Below, in pieces: positions 23,297 through 35,100 of a DNA stretch of 64,000 nucleotides. The notes below the pieces were generated by a model, which saw only the letters and a program-made list of their open reading frames with translations, was not told the origin of the DNA and did not search any database. Location: contig JAKTNV010000024.1 in the NCBI GenBank assembly GCA_022747635.1, positions 4,563,665-4,627,664 on the forward strand, given 5' to 3'. Made by a program: the position numbers and the translations under genes. Source of the stretch: Hetaerina americana (Eukaryota; Arthropoda; Insecta; Odonata; Calopterygidae). Positions within the stretch are counted from its first letter, which is position 1, and each line of letters starts with the position of its first letter.

Positions 23297-23324
23297 ATCC
23301 GTTCTTTCCGAGGAAAGAACGGAT
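23297..23324. repeat. Perfect 13-bp inverted repeat with 2-base centre
   Basis: ATCCGTTCTTTCC (23297-23309) pairs exactly with GGAAAGAACGGAT (23312-23324). It lies about 80 bases beyond the recognisable edge of the LINE 3'-end fragment. Function unknown. Confidence 0.75.
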
Positions 23325-26091
23325 ATTTGTATCGATCTGCGCTGGAGTCTATATCCCTTATTTAATCTCTGTGGTCTAACGTACTACCCAATTAGAGTTG
23401 GGCCATAATAATTCCTTTTGTGTCGGTTTTAAACGTGTGATCTGAACCTTACTAAAAGCTGAAAAGTCTGCCTTGTTCTCTTCACATCTCTAGCGGCTCC
23501 CATTCTTCGAACAATATAGTAGGTTTTTTGGATTTCTCCCAAGGAACCATTTCGTACTATCGTTTGCATAATTTGAAAAGGACGAAATGAATTCGGTTGA
23601 ATCATTTCAATCGCCGGACCCGTGATGTGGACAGCCGATCCTTACGCGATTTCATCAGTCCGGCCTGTCCAATTAGCCTTTTTGATTACTTGCGTCATTT
23701 TTGTAAACCTTCTGCATGCCGCAGCATATACTGGGAGTTCTAGAGATTTTGGTGGTCCTCTCTATTGGTAGAACTAAGAGAATCGGTAGTGATCGAATTC
23801 ATTCCATTTCGCATACAGTGGACTCCTAGGAAGAAGTGCAAATACACAGGAATTGCACTGATCATACTGGATTAGTCTTGGGTTATTTCTCTACCGGGTA
23901 GGAATCCCAGTGAGTGAGTCGTTACACTATCCGTCAGCTACACTCTGATCCAGTGTGGAAGTCTTACGGGTGAGCAGGTCTAAATTCATGCATAGGAACA
24001 GGCCCGCTTTGCGTGAGGTGGCGAATCTTCCGAGTTCTGTCGGGTGTGACTTCCTTTAAGATAATGATCATCTTGATACTTGGGTTGCTAGGAGTGAAAA
24101 ACTCCAAATGTTGCTGTACTTTATTGATCAAAGTTAGTTATAGTAATTTCCCGGTTTAAATGCCTTTCTTTTTTAGCTCTTTTCAATACTTGGTACTTAG
24201 GGACCTAGGAAATTGTATTTATCAATATTTAATCTAAGTCATGTGCAACCAATCTGAATAATTTGTAGGCACGCCGTTATTTTATCTTCCCCTAGGCGGG
24301 GAATATCGAAGTTATCGTCTGTTTTAGCCCGTCCGCCGAATGATTCGCGTGTAGGAGTCGTCGTGCGAAGTCTTGAGGCCAAGGGTGGGCGGACTGTAGG
24401 GTGCAGGGACGGAGGGATATTGGGGACGGGGGCGAAGTAGGATCGTGAATTTTCGGGATAGGGTCATGGGGTATCACGCGGGAGGGCGTGGCCCGTGGGA
24501 ATGAGCGTTTTAGTGTACTTAGGCGCATGCCGTATGTATCGGGGTGGATCGGAGAGAGGAAGGGTGGCAGGGGCCTTGATAAGAATAGGCAAGCTCCTGC
24601 CCGAATGAAAAGACTCCTCCCCCCGTCTTCGCCCCCCTCGAAGCAATCTCGCCGGAGTGGCGAGAGAAGGGTGAGGCGTGAGAGAAGGGAAGGATTGGGG
24701 GGGGGGGGTTCTGGCGGGTATTTGGGGGCTTCAGTGCGGAAGGGGGAATGATGTGGGGGGTTTTGGGAGGGTTGGCAGGGCACAAACGTTGAGGAAGAAT
24801 GAATGGAGAGACACGTTCGGCAGGGGAGGGGGTCTTATTTTTTTCGCGAAGTAAATGATAAATACGAATCTTGGAGATTTAGTGATGGTAGTTGGGATGG
24901 GGGGGGTATGGTGAGTGGGTATGCGAGACTTCGGGCGGAGCTCGCTGCTGCGGGTTATTTCCTTTTTCCCGTGAATGTGTGTGTGGAGGCGGGGGAGAAT
25001 CAAGAGGGAGTTCTGATTGATTCTCATCTTTAAATTCTTCTCCAGCCTCGGGGGAAGAAACCTTTCTTTTTTTATGTCGGTCGGAATGGAATTGGGGGAA
25101 CGGGGTTTGTTCGGCGAAGGGCAGGCAGGAGAGGGAGATAGACAGTGGCCGTTGGTTGGGGCGTCATCGGGCGTTCGATGAGGAGAGAGTAGTTTCGGGT
25201 AAGATAAGGGCGGTTGGGGTTGTGCTTGGATTATATTTTGGCTGGGACGCAGGTTGGGGCTTTGCTCCGTCGAAGAACTTTACTCAGCTGGGCAACGTGA
25301 TTTTAATTTCCACGTCGGATGAGTGAATAGGCGGTGGGAAAATGTGTTCTTTCAAACTGGTGATTGAATCCCCGGCGATAGCTTGTCCAGTTGAGTGGAG
25401 GTTGGGAAGAAGTTCCTCCATGTAAGCAAGCACCCGTGCTTTGGGGATGCTAGCGGATCTTCTCGTCGGTAAGCTAAATGGAATACGCAACGGGGTGCCA
25501 TTGATGCCATTTTGGTTGATGCTGTATATTTACTTCGTGGTTGGTGGTTCAACCAACCGCACTTGAAAGAAAATGAAGAAGCTGTGTAGTATTTGTTTCT
25601 CTCTTCCCGTTGAGCGATACTTCCAGGCAACAGTGTGGTGTGTAAAGCGATGGCAATGCTTTAATTTCGAATATCATGATTATTGTCACCTGTGGGAATA
25701 TAAATCATGCTATATTCAGTTATCCATATTACTTTTTTGAGTTATTGTAACATAGACCAATCTATTTCAGTACGAAATTTTATCGCGCCCCTATGTTGGC
25801 GAATGTATAAAAAAAAGAATTGTGATTTATGCGGTCCTGTCCAAAAAGCACAGTTAAATGCGTATTAAGTTAGTTTACAGATGATCACTTAGTAGTGCAG
25901 TCAGGAGGAAAATAAAATGATGCAACGGGAAGAAAGCAACGCATTTTTAGATCATAGAATCACCTCCGTCGAAATTGGTAACTCGCTGTCAAACTGAGGA
26001 TTGTTTCCTCGAGAAACTTTCCCATTCCTAATGTCGAGAACTCGACGTTATACCTGTAAAAGTAAAAAATGGTGCTTTCGGGCCTATTGAG
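23325..26091. other. No gene recognised; G-rich block 24400-25250
   Basis: 24400-25250 is visibly G-rich on the plus strand (12-base G run 24697-24708), so the minus strand shows long proline-rich frames such as 24292-24783. I treat these as compositional. 25284-25490 (minus) is a 68-codon frame of balanced composition with no family match. 23325-24290 shows nothing. Confidence 0.4.
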
Positions 26092-26285
26092 TGTGGAAAT
26101 GCTTCTCGGGTCTTCCGCCGGGTGAGAGTCGCCATTCTAATCGGCGTTTCGTTGCTCAACTCAGGCTTCGTCTTCAGGGCAAGAGTGAAGGCGCTTGCCC
26201 TGAAGACGATGCCCAAGTCCACAATCGAAACTCCGGCTTGAATAGAGACTCTCCCACAGTGGAAGATCCGAGAGGAATTTCTGCA
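26092..26285. repeat. 194-bp imperfect foldback of two related ~92-bp arms
   Basis: The left arm (26092-26183) and right arm (26194-26285) are homologous in inverted orientation around a 10-base centre. The inner 16 bp are perfectly complementary (TCGTCTTCAGGGCAAG with CTTGCCCTGAAGACGA), and 20 bp pair with one mismatch. Outward, similarity continues through GGCGTTTCG / CGAAACTCC, GAGAGTC / GACTCTC, GGTCTTCC / GGAAGATC and CTCGGG / CCGAGA to the ends. Read outward, each arm contains CTGAAGACGA followed by CGAAAC, loosely like the CTGATGA...GAAAC layout of hammerhead motifs in Penelope-like terminal repeats. A Penelope-like coding fragment lies 1.2 kb away. No protein is encoded. Confidence 0.75.
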
Positions 26286-27451
26286 TATTAATCTTGTTCA
26301 ATTGATAAATTTATGGAGAAAGAAACTCGTTAAATAAGGCGTGAGGAACATTTTGTTGTCATTGCTATCTTCCGCCGTTGTCGTCGGGTAATGACGCCGA
26401 GGAGCGTTCGGTCTGGATTTTAGAAATCAAAAAACTCCAGCGCCGGATACTGAATCCGCCAGGGCAGCCAATCCTTCGTCAATTCTGCGATTTTCGTCGA
26501 GTCTGTGCCGTTGAGGGCGCGGCTTTAATTAGGCATTTGATGGTCGATCTCCACCCTTCGCATCACCCGGAGCACGTAAATGCGTGTTTTTTTCTGCGGA
26601 TGTTCCCTCCAACCATTGTGCCTGCGCTTTCATTTTGGATGCAGCCACGTAAAAAGATTTGCCCGCGTTTCGCAACGTAGGAAGAATGTATTTCTTTCTC
26701 CTTGCCTGGCTCTTCACTCCCCTCTCACCCGAATATTGCGCTAATTAAGTTGGGAGTCTCGCAAGACTCTCGCTCTGGGTATTCTTCTAATTTAGATTCC
26801 CTCCGCTCTCACCGCGAATTCCTACCAGTCCTTTTCACCGGAGCGTCCGTTGTTATTATTATGATATTTATTTATTTTTCGCTGTCTGGGGAGGGGGGGG
26901 GGGGGCGAGGCAACCATTCAACCTTCTCAGTCCTGGCGAGGGTGGGGAGGACTCCACGGGGAGGTGGGAGTGGCGGGTGGTGGCATCGTGTGAGGGAATA
27001 GTAAACCCTTTTGATGGATTAAGAGGAAAAGGGTCCTGTATTGTCGGAGGGAATTGAAAAGGAAATTTTTCTTCTTGCGTTTTCCTTCGTCCTTCTCCTT
27101 CGTCCTACTCGCTCCGTTCTCGACGGCCTCTTCTCCCCTCTCCGCCCTTTCCCTCGTTCCTTCTTTGGTCCATCCCTTCGCCAGCGGAACCTAAATCCGT
27201 CCGGTACAGCTTCGAGACTTTCCCCTCCGAAGAATGGAGTGTCGGAGCCGATGGAAAAATTGGTTAGCTTCGTGTCTGACTCTTCTCGGATTTAGTTTTC
27301 TGATCGGGCTCATCCAAGGTTTGGCAACCAATTCCCTCACTAAGACTGCTCTCAGGATTCCCGCTTGTAACTGAGCCTCGCTCCGTAGTCGGAATTGGTC
27401 AGTTGGCCGCAAGTTAATGACGATGTTGGACTGAATTGTTTCTATGCGTTA
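26286..27451. other. No confirmed gene; lies between foldback and Penelope-like fragment
   Basis: If the Penelope-like fragment and the foldback belong together, this interval should hold the GIY-YIG endonuclease region on the minus strand. I searched for its Y-I-G and zinc-ligand patterns and did not find them. A 73-codon minus frame (27191-27412) is present but unassigned. 26893-26905 is a run of 13 G and 27080-27180 is pyrimidine-rich. Confidence 0.4.
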
Positions 27452-27736
27452 TCATATTTCCTTTACTGCCGTCTTTCGGTTTTTTCCACACACATTCGGT
27501 GTTATAAATCCAAAATCAACATCTCGAATCTCGGCGAATTCTTTCATCAATTGGAAGAATGATATCTTCGCTTTCATACAGATTGGGGCTTCGTTACTCG
27601 GATTGACGAATACTTCCTGCTTGGATTCATTCAAATGTCCATGAATAATGATAATTAGGGTGTTGATGTATTTAGTTTTACGGTAGGTTAGAGTGAATGG
27701 AAACGAGCCGATGTCGTCCTTTTTATGCCATTTTAT
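27452..27736 (-). pseudogene. Penelope-like element reverse transcriptase fragment
   Basis: The minus frame, open from about 27736 to a stop at 27452, reads KKDDIGSFPFTLTYRKTKYI, then NTLIIIIHGHLNESKQEVFV, NPSNEAPICMKAKISF and FQLMKEFAEIRDVDFGFI. It follows the Penelope-like pattern after the RT palm: '(F)LD..I....DGS..T.VYRKPT.TN..L...S.HP...K..V...L.NRA..IC......E...L...F..NGY...FI'. Here YRKPT is YRKTK and the HP is lost, so it is a diverged copy. Penelope-like proteins are about 600-800 residues with a C-terminal GIY-YIG nuclease; only about 95 residues are recognisable here. The collinearity of five separate sub-motifs makes me fairly confident of the family. Confidence 0.72.
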
Positions 27737-30074
27737 TTAAAAATATTCAAATTACTTCCAGTCCACTTTGTCAGTACATTGCTCAGTAATATGCTCTCAG
27801 AAAGTGGTATAATTAATTAATGATAAAATAACGAAACCGATGGTTCTCTAGCAGGAAAGACAGCACTGGAGAATGTCGCCCTGGATAAATTACATCGACA
27901 GGGGAAGCATTTTTCTTAATGGGAATGCGTCCACTGTTCCAATGGACTCGAGGCGAACGCGAGTGTCTTCGACCGCAGTCAAGGGCAGTCCACGCATTGA
28001 GTGAATGACTAGAGTCACCATTGCGGCAGTGTTTGATGCTAGAACAGGGAGGTTTCTTCAGCGGTTGACGTTTGCAGTGGGGCCCAAGGCGTCTTCTAGT
28101 TTTTTTACTAGAAGGAAATAGCCACTCTCATCCCAACCAATAGGCCAGTGTGGATCTTTCTAATATTCGAGAGGCTATCTTATCGAAATTGTTGTTGAAA
28201 AGAGTTGAAATTGTTGAGCATAGTTCTTCTTTAAAGTGAAAAAAAATGTACAACTCCCCCTTCCCTCCCCCAATGAAGCGTGTTCGCAGAAAAAACAAAG
28301 ACGATGCTCGATCGAATTGTCGTTCGTTGCTCTGATACTCCGCCTTCTTAATAAAACATTCGGGAGCAATTCGTTGCTGACCCTTAATATCTGTTCACGA
28401 TTCTTATTCATGCGTCATTCTGCTTTTTTCGTTTTTGAATTACGGAGGAACAGATTGTTACAATGGTTGTACACGCCATGTCATAACGTGACGAACTTCA
28501 GTCGGTTTAGTCCACCCCGCTTTTGGCTAAAATATGCAGGGGAGTACACGAAATACAGAATTTTTCGCGCATTCCTATTCATCCAAAGTCATAAAGATGA
28601 TCTTTCAGAGGTTTGTTTGGTTGTGGAGGGGGGGGGGCGGGGTTCGATCCCATTCTGTGGGGAGTCGTTGCACTTGCCTTGGTTGCGTGGCTCGCGGCGA
28701 CTCAACCGAGAGCGCTTCGCGGTTGTTGCACTCGCTCAACAGTCAACTAACTGACTTCGCGCCCTTTCTCTCCGCCCCGCCAGCCTCCCTTCTCTTCTGC
28801 CGCCCGCACCGTCCGCGATCTTGATTTTCATCCGCCGTGACGTGATCGCGGTGCTGAAAACTTCTTCATTCATCCTTCGGTTGTGTTAATCTCGCAATGA
28901 ATCGTGTTTTTTTTCGTTCCTTTCGACGCAAAAGCTTTTTTTTTCCTTTCTGCCCATCCTTAATTTTTCACATCTTTTTAAAATTTTGAATCGTTTCTAA
29001 TAGGATTCCTTACTTACGCCATCGTTGCGTCGATTTTTAGCGCTGCTATGCTATTTATGCTATCGCTTCTTTCTACGGTTTGTTATTTTCTTTACGACGG
29101 GTTTAATGAATGTTCGGCTGTGTGCAAACACTTTCTTGTTGCCTGTCCTTGAGCAATTTGTTAATCTTAAATGGCCGTGAATATAACTTTTCATGCGATT
29201 TGTTTGTGAAATTATTTTCACAGCTACAAAAATGTGGGCATTTTTGTGTCAAACGTATCCGTATAAATTGCTTCCCAATCTCTTTTTGCACTTTTCCCCT
29301 GATTTTGCCGTTAAAATGCGACGAGTTTCAGGTGCAGCACTCATAATTTTTATGAATGAAATTTTCAGCGTTGAAATGGGCTTCAACTTATCAATAAATA
29401 AAACGGAAAAATGCAATCTCAATTTTAATCTACAAACGAGCTACCACGGAATAGAGCCTGCCTCAATGTCTGATGCTGGTTTTAGTGTATCTGGATGCAG
29501 CGGCACCAGTTGAAGTTGGAGTTGAATGAAATTTCATTCCCCACAGGTCATTAAACATTACGTCGACGTATTGTAATGACACCTGAAAAAGATTATTGGG
29601 GGATTACGATGCATCCCTCCTTCCACTCTCGTTCGGGTTCCCTCCCTCCATTCTACCTCTCTTTCCCCCTTTCCCATTCGTTTCACATCCCCTCGTTGGG
29701 GCATAATTGAGACAGAATCGTTCGCTGTATGTGCATCGCATTCGCCCGTATTTTCTTTTTAATCTTTAGTTTAATCTGACAGCGAAAATTCCAGCTGCCC
29801 AACTTCGCCGCCTCCACCTGTTGGATCCCACTCTCTTCCCTGCAGAAATAACCACTGCTCCTCCTCACTCTGCCCTCTCCTTGAATTTCCATCGGAAACT
29901 ACCCCCTTCATGGTGAACGGGAAGAATTTCCGTTCTCTCCACACGCAGCCCAGGTGCCAGGTGTCAGGGAAGCCAAGCGTTTGGAAAAAAATTATGTTGG
30001 CCAGATGAAATTGTTATACCTTTGTACCTAGGCTAAGAACCCTAGCAATACCAGTACCGGTGCCATTAGCAACT
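27737..30074. other. No gene recognised
   Basis: Includes a 172-codon plus frame (28236-28754) and a CpG-rich patch 28660-28850 without identifiable domains. A GGTTCGATCCC string at 28641 resembles a B box but has no partner A box. 28910-29100 is T-rich. Nothing else was seen. Confidence 0.4.
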
Positions 30075-30310
30075 CCTGCTACTCATCGACGTTTGGAAAG
30101 GCTGTACTGTCCCAGGGCAAGGCAACTAGGAAGCAGTATCCAACTCTGGTTATGATGCTCACCTTCTGTAAGCCGATTGCAGGTAGATTTTGGACGATCT
30201 TCGGAGTTCTTTTGTTTTGGTTTTCTAAAACGTTTTTGAGTCCCTTTTGTCTTTTGAATTCCTTCTTCAGCTCCTTGTTCTCCATATCCATCTTTATACT
30301 AATGTGAATA
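30075..30310 (-). pseudogene. Possible LINE ORF1-like coiled-coil remnant
   Basis: The minus strand encodes MDMENKELKKEFKRQKGLKN followed by VLENQNKRTPKIVQNLPAIG. ORF1 proteins of several arthropod LINEs have a similar charged coiled coil ('ENKELK.E...LK..V..LENQ.RRNNI.I.GL'). The heptad-like spacing of hydrophobic residues and the LENQ..R..KIV step support this. The match is short, however, and charged coiled coils converge easily. No adjacent RT is seen. Confidence 0.3.
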
Positions 30311-32080
30311 TCTGATCCTTCGGTTTCTCCCGATCACCCAACTTCCTGGCCTCCACCACAGCCTACTGCATATCAAAATAATTTTCTATATCCCTTCCCA
30401 TCGACTTGGAGCCTTCATCTAAATTGCTCCAATGACATCCTCTCTTTCCTGAATCTCATCGGAAAAATATTTAGTTTGGTCTTCGTCTTCATTCCGCTAA
30501 GGTTCTCCCTTCTCTTCCATGCCCTCGGCTATAAAAATTCAGTTTACGCTCATTTGGAAACACCGAAGGTTTGAATTATAAAGCATAAAAGAGATTCCCA
30601 AAAACAGCAACCTGGAAAAGGGAAATATTACCCATGTTTGGCTGTGATACAGTTCCAGAAGTCTCAATTACTTTTGTAACATATATTTATCAAATACGGT
30701 CATTTAAACGTAGGGCTTTTTTAATTTCTTATTGGTTACGTTGATTATTAAAGATAAAACTAAAAATGATTCTAATTATTTCGAATGAACAAATATGTAC
30801 AACATGTTATCCTAAGAAAAGCTGATAAAATCGTGCACTTGAGGTTTGCCTTAGTTTTCAAAGCATTTCATGTCTTAAGGAGGTGCCCACAACGTTTTCG
30901 CCACGTACTTGTTTTTACATTTTACGATATTATATTTCCATAAGAGAATTCGATGTCATATTTGGTTCCTGGTAAGCCGTCGCACCAAGCCGAACATGAC
31001 TAAAAGGTTGACAGTTGGTTCTCCCCCGCGATGGAAAGAAAACAGCTGGTTAATTTTGTTCGTTGGGGTGATAGGCGTGAATAGCGTGTAGGTTATGCAT
31101 GTGATCGGATACGATCCACTGTTCTCGCGCTTGGATGCCTTCAAATACCGTAATGTCTACTCCCTGTTAGTAAAACATATCGAGTAGGCATCGATAAATA
31201 TCATGTTGCACGGGCGAACTCGAAGCCCGTCCTTACCCCGTGCCGTTACGTATTCCGTAACCCCCCCAATATCGCAACGCCCACAAGGTTCCCTTGTCCT
31301 TCGGTTCCATCGTTCCACAAACCCGCGCGCCCCCTACTCCAAGGTCGGTCTTAGGGCGACGTCCCACCTGTTACCCCCAGGGATCTGGGAGGAGGGAGGG
31401 TTCCAACGTAGCCCCCTCTAGGGTTTTCGTGGCCCTCGTTCACCTTGCTCTCCCTCCCTCTCAAAAGGGACGATTCTCCGGCGGCGGAGGCAATTACGTG
31501 CGGAGGGGCCTTCTGAGGGTTCCCCCACCCCTTTCTCATTTCCGCAACCCGATTCTTCCTCCCTCCCCAGTGGCACTGGGCGCCCCCTTGTCCTCGCAGG
31601 GTCGTCCCCGGGATGAGGCTGGGCTCTCGGAGGTCCAAGGGGCGGAGTACTCCAGGCTCACGACCCAGTCGGCTTGTGGTCCTTTGACCCCAGTAGTCTT
31701 TCATCTCCCGTTCTTTGAAATTCAAATGATGTGATTATACGAGCCTCAGATTGATTTGCCGTGGTAAAATAAATATATTGACATGCGCAAACATAACTCA
31801 TATTACGTTGCCAGTGTTTTAAGTGCATAATCCCGAATAAATGAGGAAGATGTAAAACCATAATATCACGGAAGAATGGTTGTAGCTATTAGCTCCTCAA
31901 AGCTCCCGATTAATCTCTATTCATTCTCGCCTATACATTTTAAAGTGAAATCTCTGGAGGGAAGTACCAACTATCGTTCGCCAGTTTTGAATGCTTCCGA
32001 TGGAGGGAGAACCACGTTGTGTTGTCGCCCGTCTAAGATGAAGTTCGTTTTATGCAATTAATGGCATTGGTGCAATGTTT
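30311..32080. other. No gene recognised; GC-rich patch 31200-31700
   Basis: 30540-31190 is AT-rich. 31200-31700 is GC- and pyrimidine-rich and carries frames of 120-146 codons on both strands (31294-31734 plus, 31351-31725 minus) that I read as compositional. Confidence 0.4.
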
Positions 32081-32082
32081 TC

Positions 32083-32135
32083 GTTAGTCCAGTGGGTAGC
32101 AGTCACGGTCCCAGAGGTCGCGGGCCCAGTTCTCC
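32083..32135 (+). repeat. tRNA-like head, possible decayed SINE
   Basis: TAGTCCAGTGGGTAGCAGTC (32093 onward by A-box position) resembles a pol III A box region. About 36 bases later GCGGGCCCAGTTCTCCC sits where a B box and its flank would be, but GGTTCRANTCC itself is not intact. The sequence after it does not match the SINE body at 9.35 kb. It may be a degraded copy of another SINE or chance. Confidence 0.3.
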
Positions 32136-32139
32136 CTTG

Positions 32140-35100
32140 TAGTGTTGGGTGTTTCATGTTCTATACCTTCCGAGGATTCGTTTTCTGAAAAACGCTATAC
32201 TAGTAAACGTTCTCAGTATCCGAGGGATAGGAGTTGGCTTGCTGTAATAATAATTAAATGGGAAAACATATCCCCTTCGTTCCATCCGATCGCTTGTTAA
32301 TTTTTCCTCGGACAAGATTCTTGCAAATATTTGAGTTAAAAGAATTGCCCGAATATATGTATAACTGGGCAGTCATAGTCGAATATATAGATACGTATCC
32401 TTTGCTTGACTTGCCTCCTCCCCCTCAGTCCTTGGGCCCACCTCCACCCATTCTACTCCAATTTTACGGTTCCATTGGTTTCCAATGCCATTCCCCTTCT
32501 TCGTTCATTATCCCTCCCTTTCCTCCTCCAATTCGCCGTCTCTCCTTGCCTCCTCTCGCCCTCTCTCCTCCCCCGCTCTTTCTGCCCTATCAATCTAATC
32601 CTCGCCCGATAACCTACCGCCTATCGCCTTTTTTCCTCCAGTCCCCAACCACCCGCCTGCGTCTAAATCCTCCCCCACGGGGTTTCGCCATCGCCTCCTG
32701 CCCACCCTCCTTTCATTATTATATATCCCTAACGAAACCACTGACGTCGTCGATACCCGGGGCAGCGCTCACCTTTCCTTAAGTTCCGTTCGTTATTTTC
32801 TCCGGATTTTCTTTCCCGCGAACGGCTTAACCCTCCGATCCCCCGTCATCTTATCCTTCGGGAGAGTTTTTCTTCGGAGGGCATTAATCAATTATCCATC
32901 ATCCTTCCTCGCTCATCCGCCTCCTCAACCCGCACCCCTCAATCCAGCCCAGTCAGTCTCTCAGTATCCTCTCGAGCAGTACGTATGATTCGCCAGGCCT
33001 CTCTTCAGTGTCGTTCCGCCGACTCCTTGTGCCATTATGATGTCCAGGCAATAGTCCCCGTCGATTGGCGTGGAGGGATTTTTAAAATTTTATTTTCATA
33101 CTATATTTTTAAACTCCTCTTTTCCTTAGAGAACCCGGTCGTTCCTCCAATCTTTAACCCTCCCAAATATCCTCCCGGCGGTTGTTTCGTATCCTTTTTC
33201 GTATCTCTCTCTTTCCCATCGTTTTCACTCCCCTCTTCGTCTGCCCCCCCCCCACGCCTCGTCCCGAAGGAATGCGGAATCCTCATTTTTCACCCGAATC
33301 CGTGGTATTTACACACTTTGAGGAGGGAAGACATGTCGCGCCCACCCATTCCGGGCTTGTTCCTCTTCCTTTCAATCGTGTATTGTGTTTCCACTGGGTC
33401 TCCGAGAGGAGGGCGGCCGTCTTCGATTAGGCACTCGGATTGATCCTACCCCCCTCTCCCCTTCCCCACGGTAATCAATGTGCTTTTATAGAACGGGAAG
33501 TTGTTTGCTTGAATTTTTTCGGCCTCGCCCGTTTTTACCATCCGCTCCCTTCTCCCTTCCGATGACTTCCTTTCTCCGAATTCTTCCCCTCCCCCATCCA
33601 AGCTCCATGCTTTCCTCCCCATCCGTTCTTTTTGAGAGTCTCGGGACCCTCCTCAGACTCGAACCTCCCGGCATACCTGCTTCCTCCCCCCAATTGCTGT
33701 CCCCATTGCCGTATCCATCCCATTTTCCAAATCCTTTAAAGCCCTCGTTTTTAGCGGATTTGAAATCCCATCCCACCTCGACCCCTCTCTCCGTTCTCGC
33801 CCCCTCCCCCACTTCCCTTCGACTTCCCTATTTTAAGGTCCCGCGTCTCTCTTTTACCCGTGCGACGGCGATCTCCCGTCTCCTCCCATTCCTGGGGGGC
33901 TCACACCTCTAGTCCGTACGCACCTAGGCCTGTTATCCGTCCCTTTTCCCCGGCCAACACCTCCCCCCCCCCACGACCCCGTCCACCCATACCAAGCCAT
34001 GGATGGGGGGAGAGGTTAGGCGAAGGAGGGCACGGCTCGCTCGTACTATCCACCCTAATCTCCCAATTTCCTCGCCCTTACCCCCTTACTCGCGCTCCCT
34101 CACGACCGCCCTCGTCCGAGCCCCCCCGCTCTGCTCCGCCCTCCGTCTGCGTAAGCCTTCTCTCCTCCGCGTGGTACCAACCTCCATCCCCTCCCGAGCC
34201 TCTCCCCCGTCGGATCTTCTTCCACTCCGCCCCCCCTCCCTGTAACATCCCGTCCATTACAGGTTTTTTCTTTATTCTTCACTGCTTCACCGCCAGCACC
34301 CTCTGCCGTCTCCTCTCTCACATCCCTCCCTCTACCCCAACTCAAGTCCTAACGGCCCTCCATTCTGCTTCCTTCCACCCAAATCTCTGGCAGGAATTGC
34401 CCCCGTGAGCGGGACATGTTGGGGGAGGAGGAGAAGGACTGTTCGCGAAGGCGTCCCCGATGGCCGTGGCTCGTTCCTGGAGAATTATCGCCCACCCCAG
34501 CCTCGCATCCTGTGTCCGCGGATCGGGAGGGTGTTCGCTCGTGTTTGCGGGGAGGGTAATCCCATGTGCTTTCTTATTCTCCCCTTATCCCTCACCCCAC
34601 GCCCGCGTCGTCAGAATGTGGTGGTGAATATGTGAGGGGCCGGTTTGGGGGTGTTTCGGAAATTAGGGTCGTTGGCATCTTTATAATTTTTTTAAAATTT
34701 TCATTAACGCTTCGGTCGGGAGGCGTTTCGAGCTGGGCGATCTGATGTAGGTACTTTGGCACATCCGCAGTAATTTCATCGGAGCGTGACGAAGGGGCTT
34801 AGCGCGGGAGGAGGTCACCCTCTGCTGCGATGGTGGGGGAAAGTACCGTCTCCCGTTTCGTGTCTCAACCTGGGCGGGCGAATTGTTTCGATTGTGGGAT
34901 TTAGACGGCGAAGGTGGTAAATTGGAATTGAAAGCGTAACGGTTTCACGCTACTAATTGCTCGAAATGACCCCTGTCCCATTCCTCTCTCGTTGTTCTTC
35001 GTCATTTCGTTTCTGATGAATAATTTAATCATGCTTGCGTGAATGATTGTCATCGTGTGTGTCTGTTTCAAGGACAAGGGTTTGCTGGCCGATTAAGTAG

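Noticed and set aside
26092..26285. A microRNA precursor
   Set aside because: The continuous perfect stem is only 16-20 bp, and the outer arms look like two copies of a repeat rather than a folded precursor.
26286..27451. A GIY-YIG nuclease domain downstream of the Penelope-like fragment
   Set aside because: I searched the minus-strand frames for the Y-I-G core and zinc-ligand cysteines and found no defensible match.
28641..28651. B box-like GGTTCGATCCC
   Set aside because: There is no A box at tRNA spacing and no cloverleaf; it adjoins a poly-G run.
33860..34408. 182-codon plus-strand open frame
   Set aside because: It is in the long pyrimidine-rich block; proline- and serine-rich with no family resemblance.
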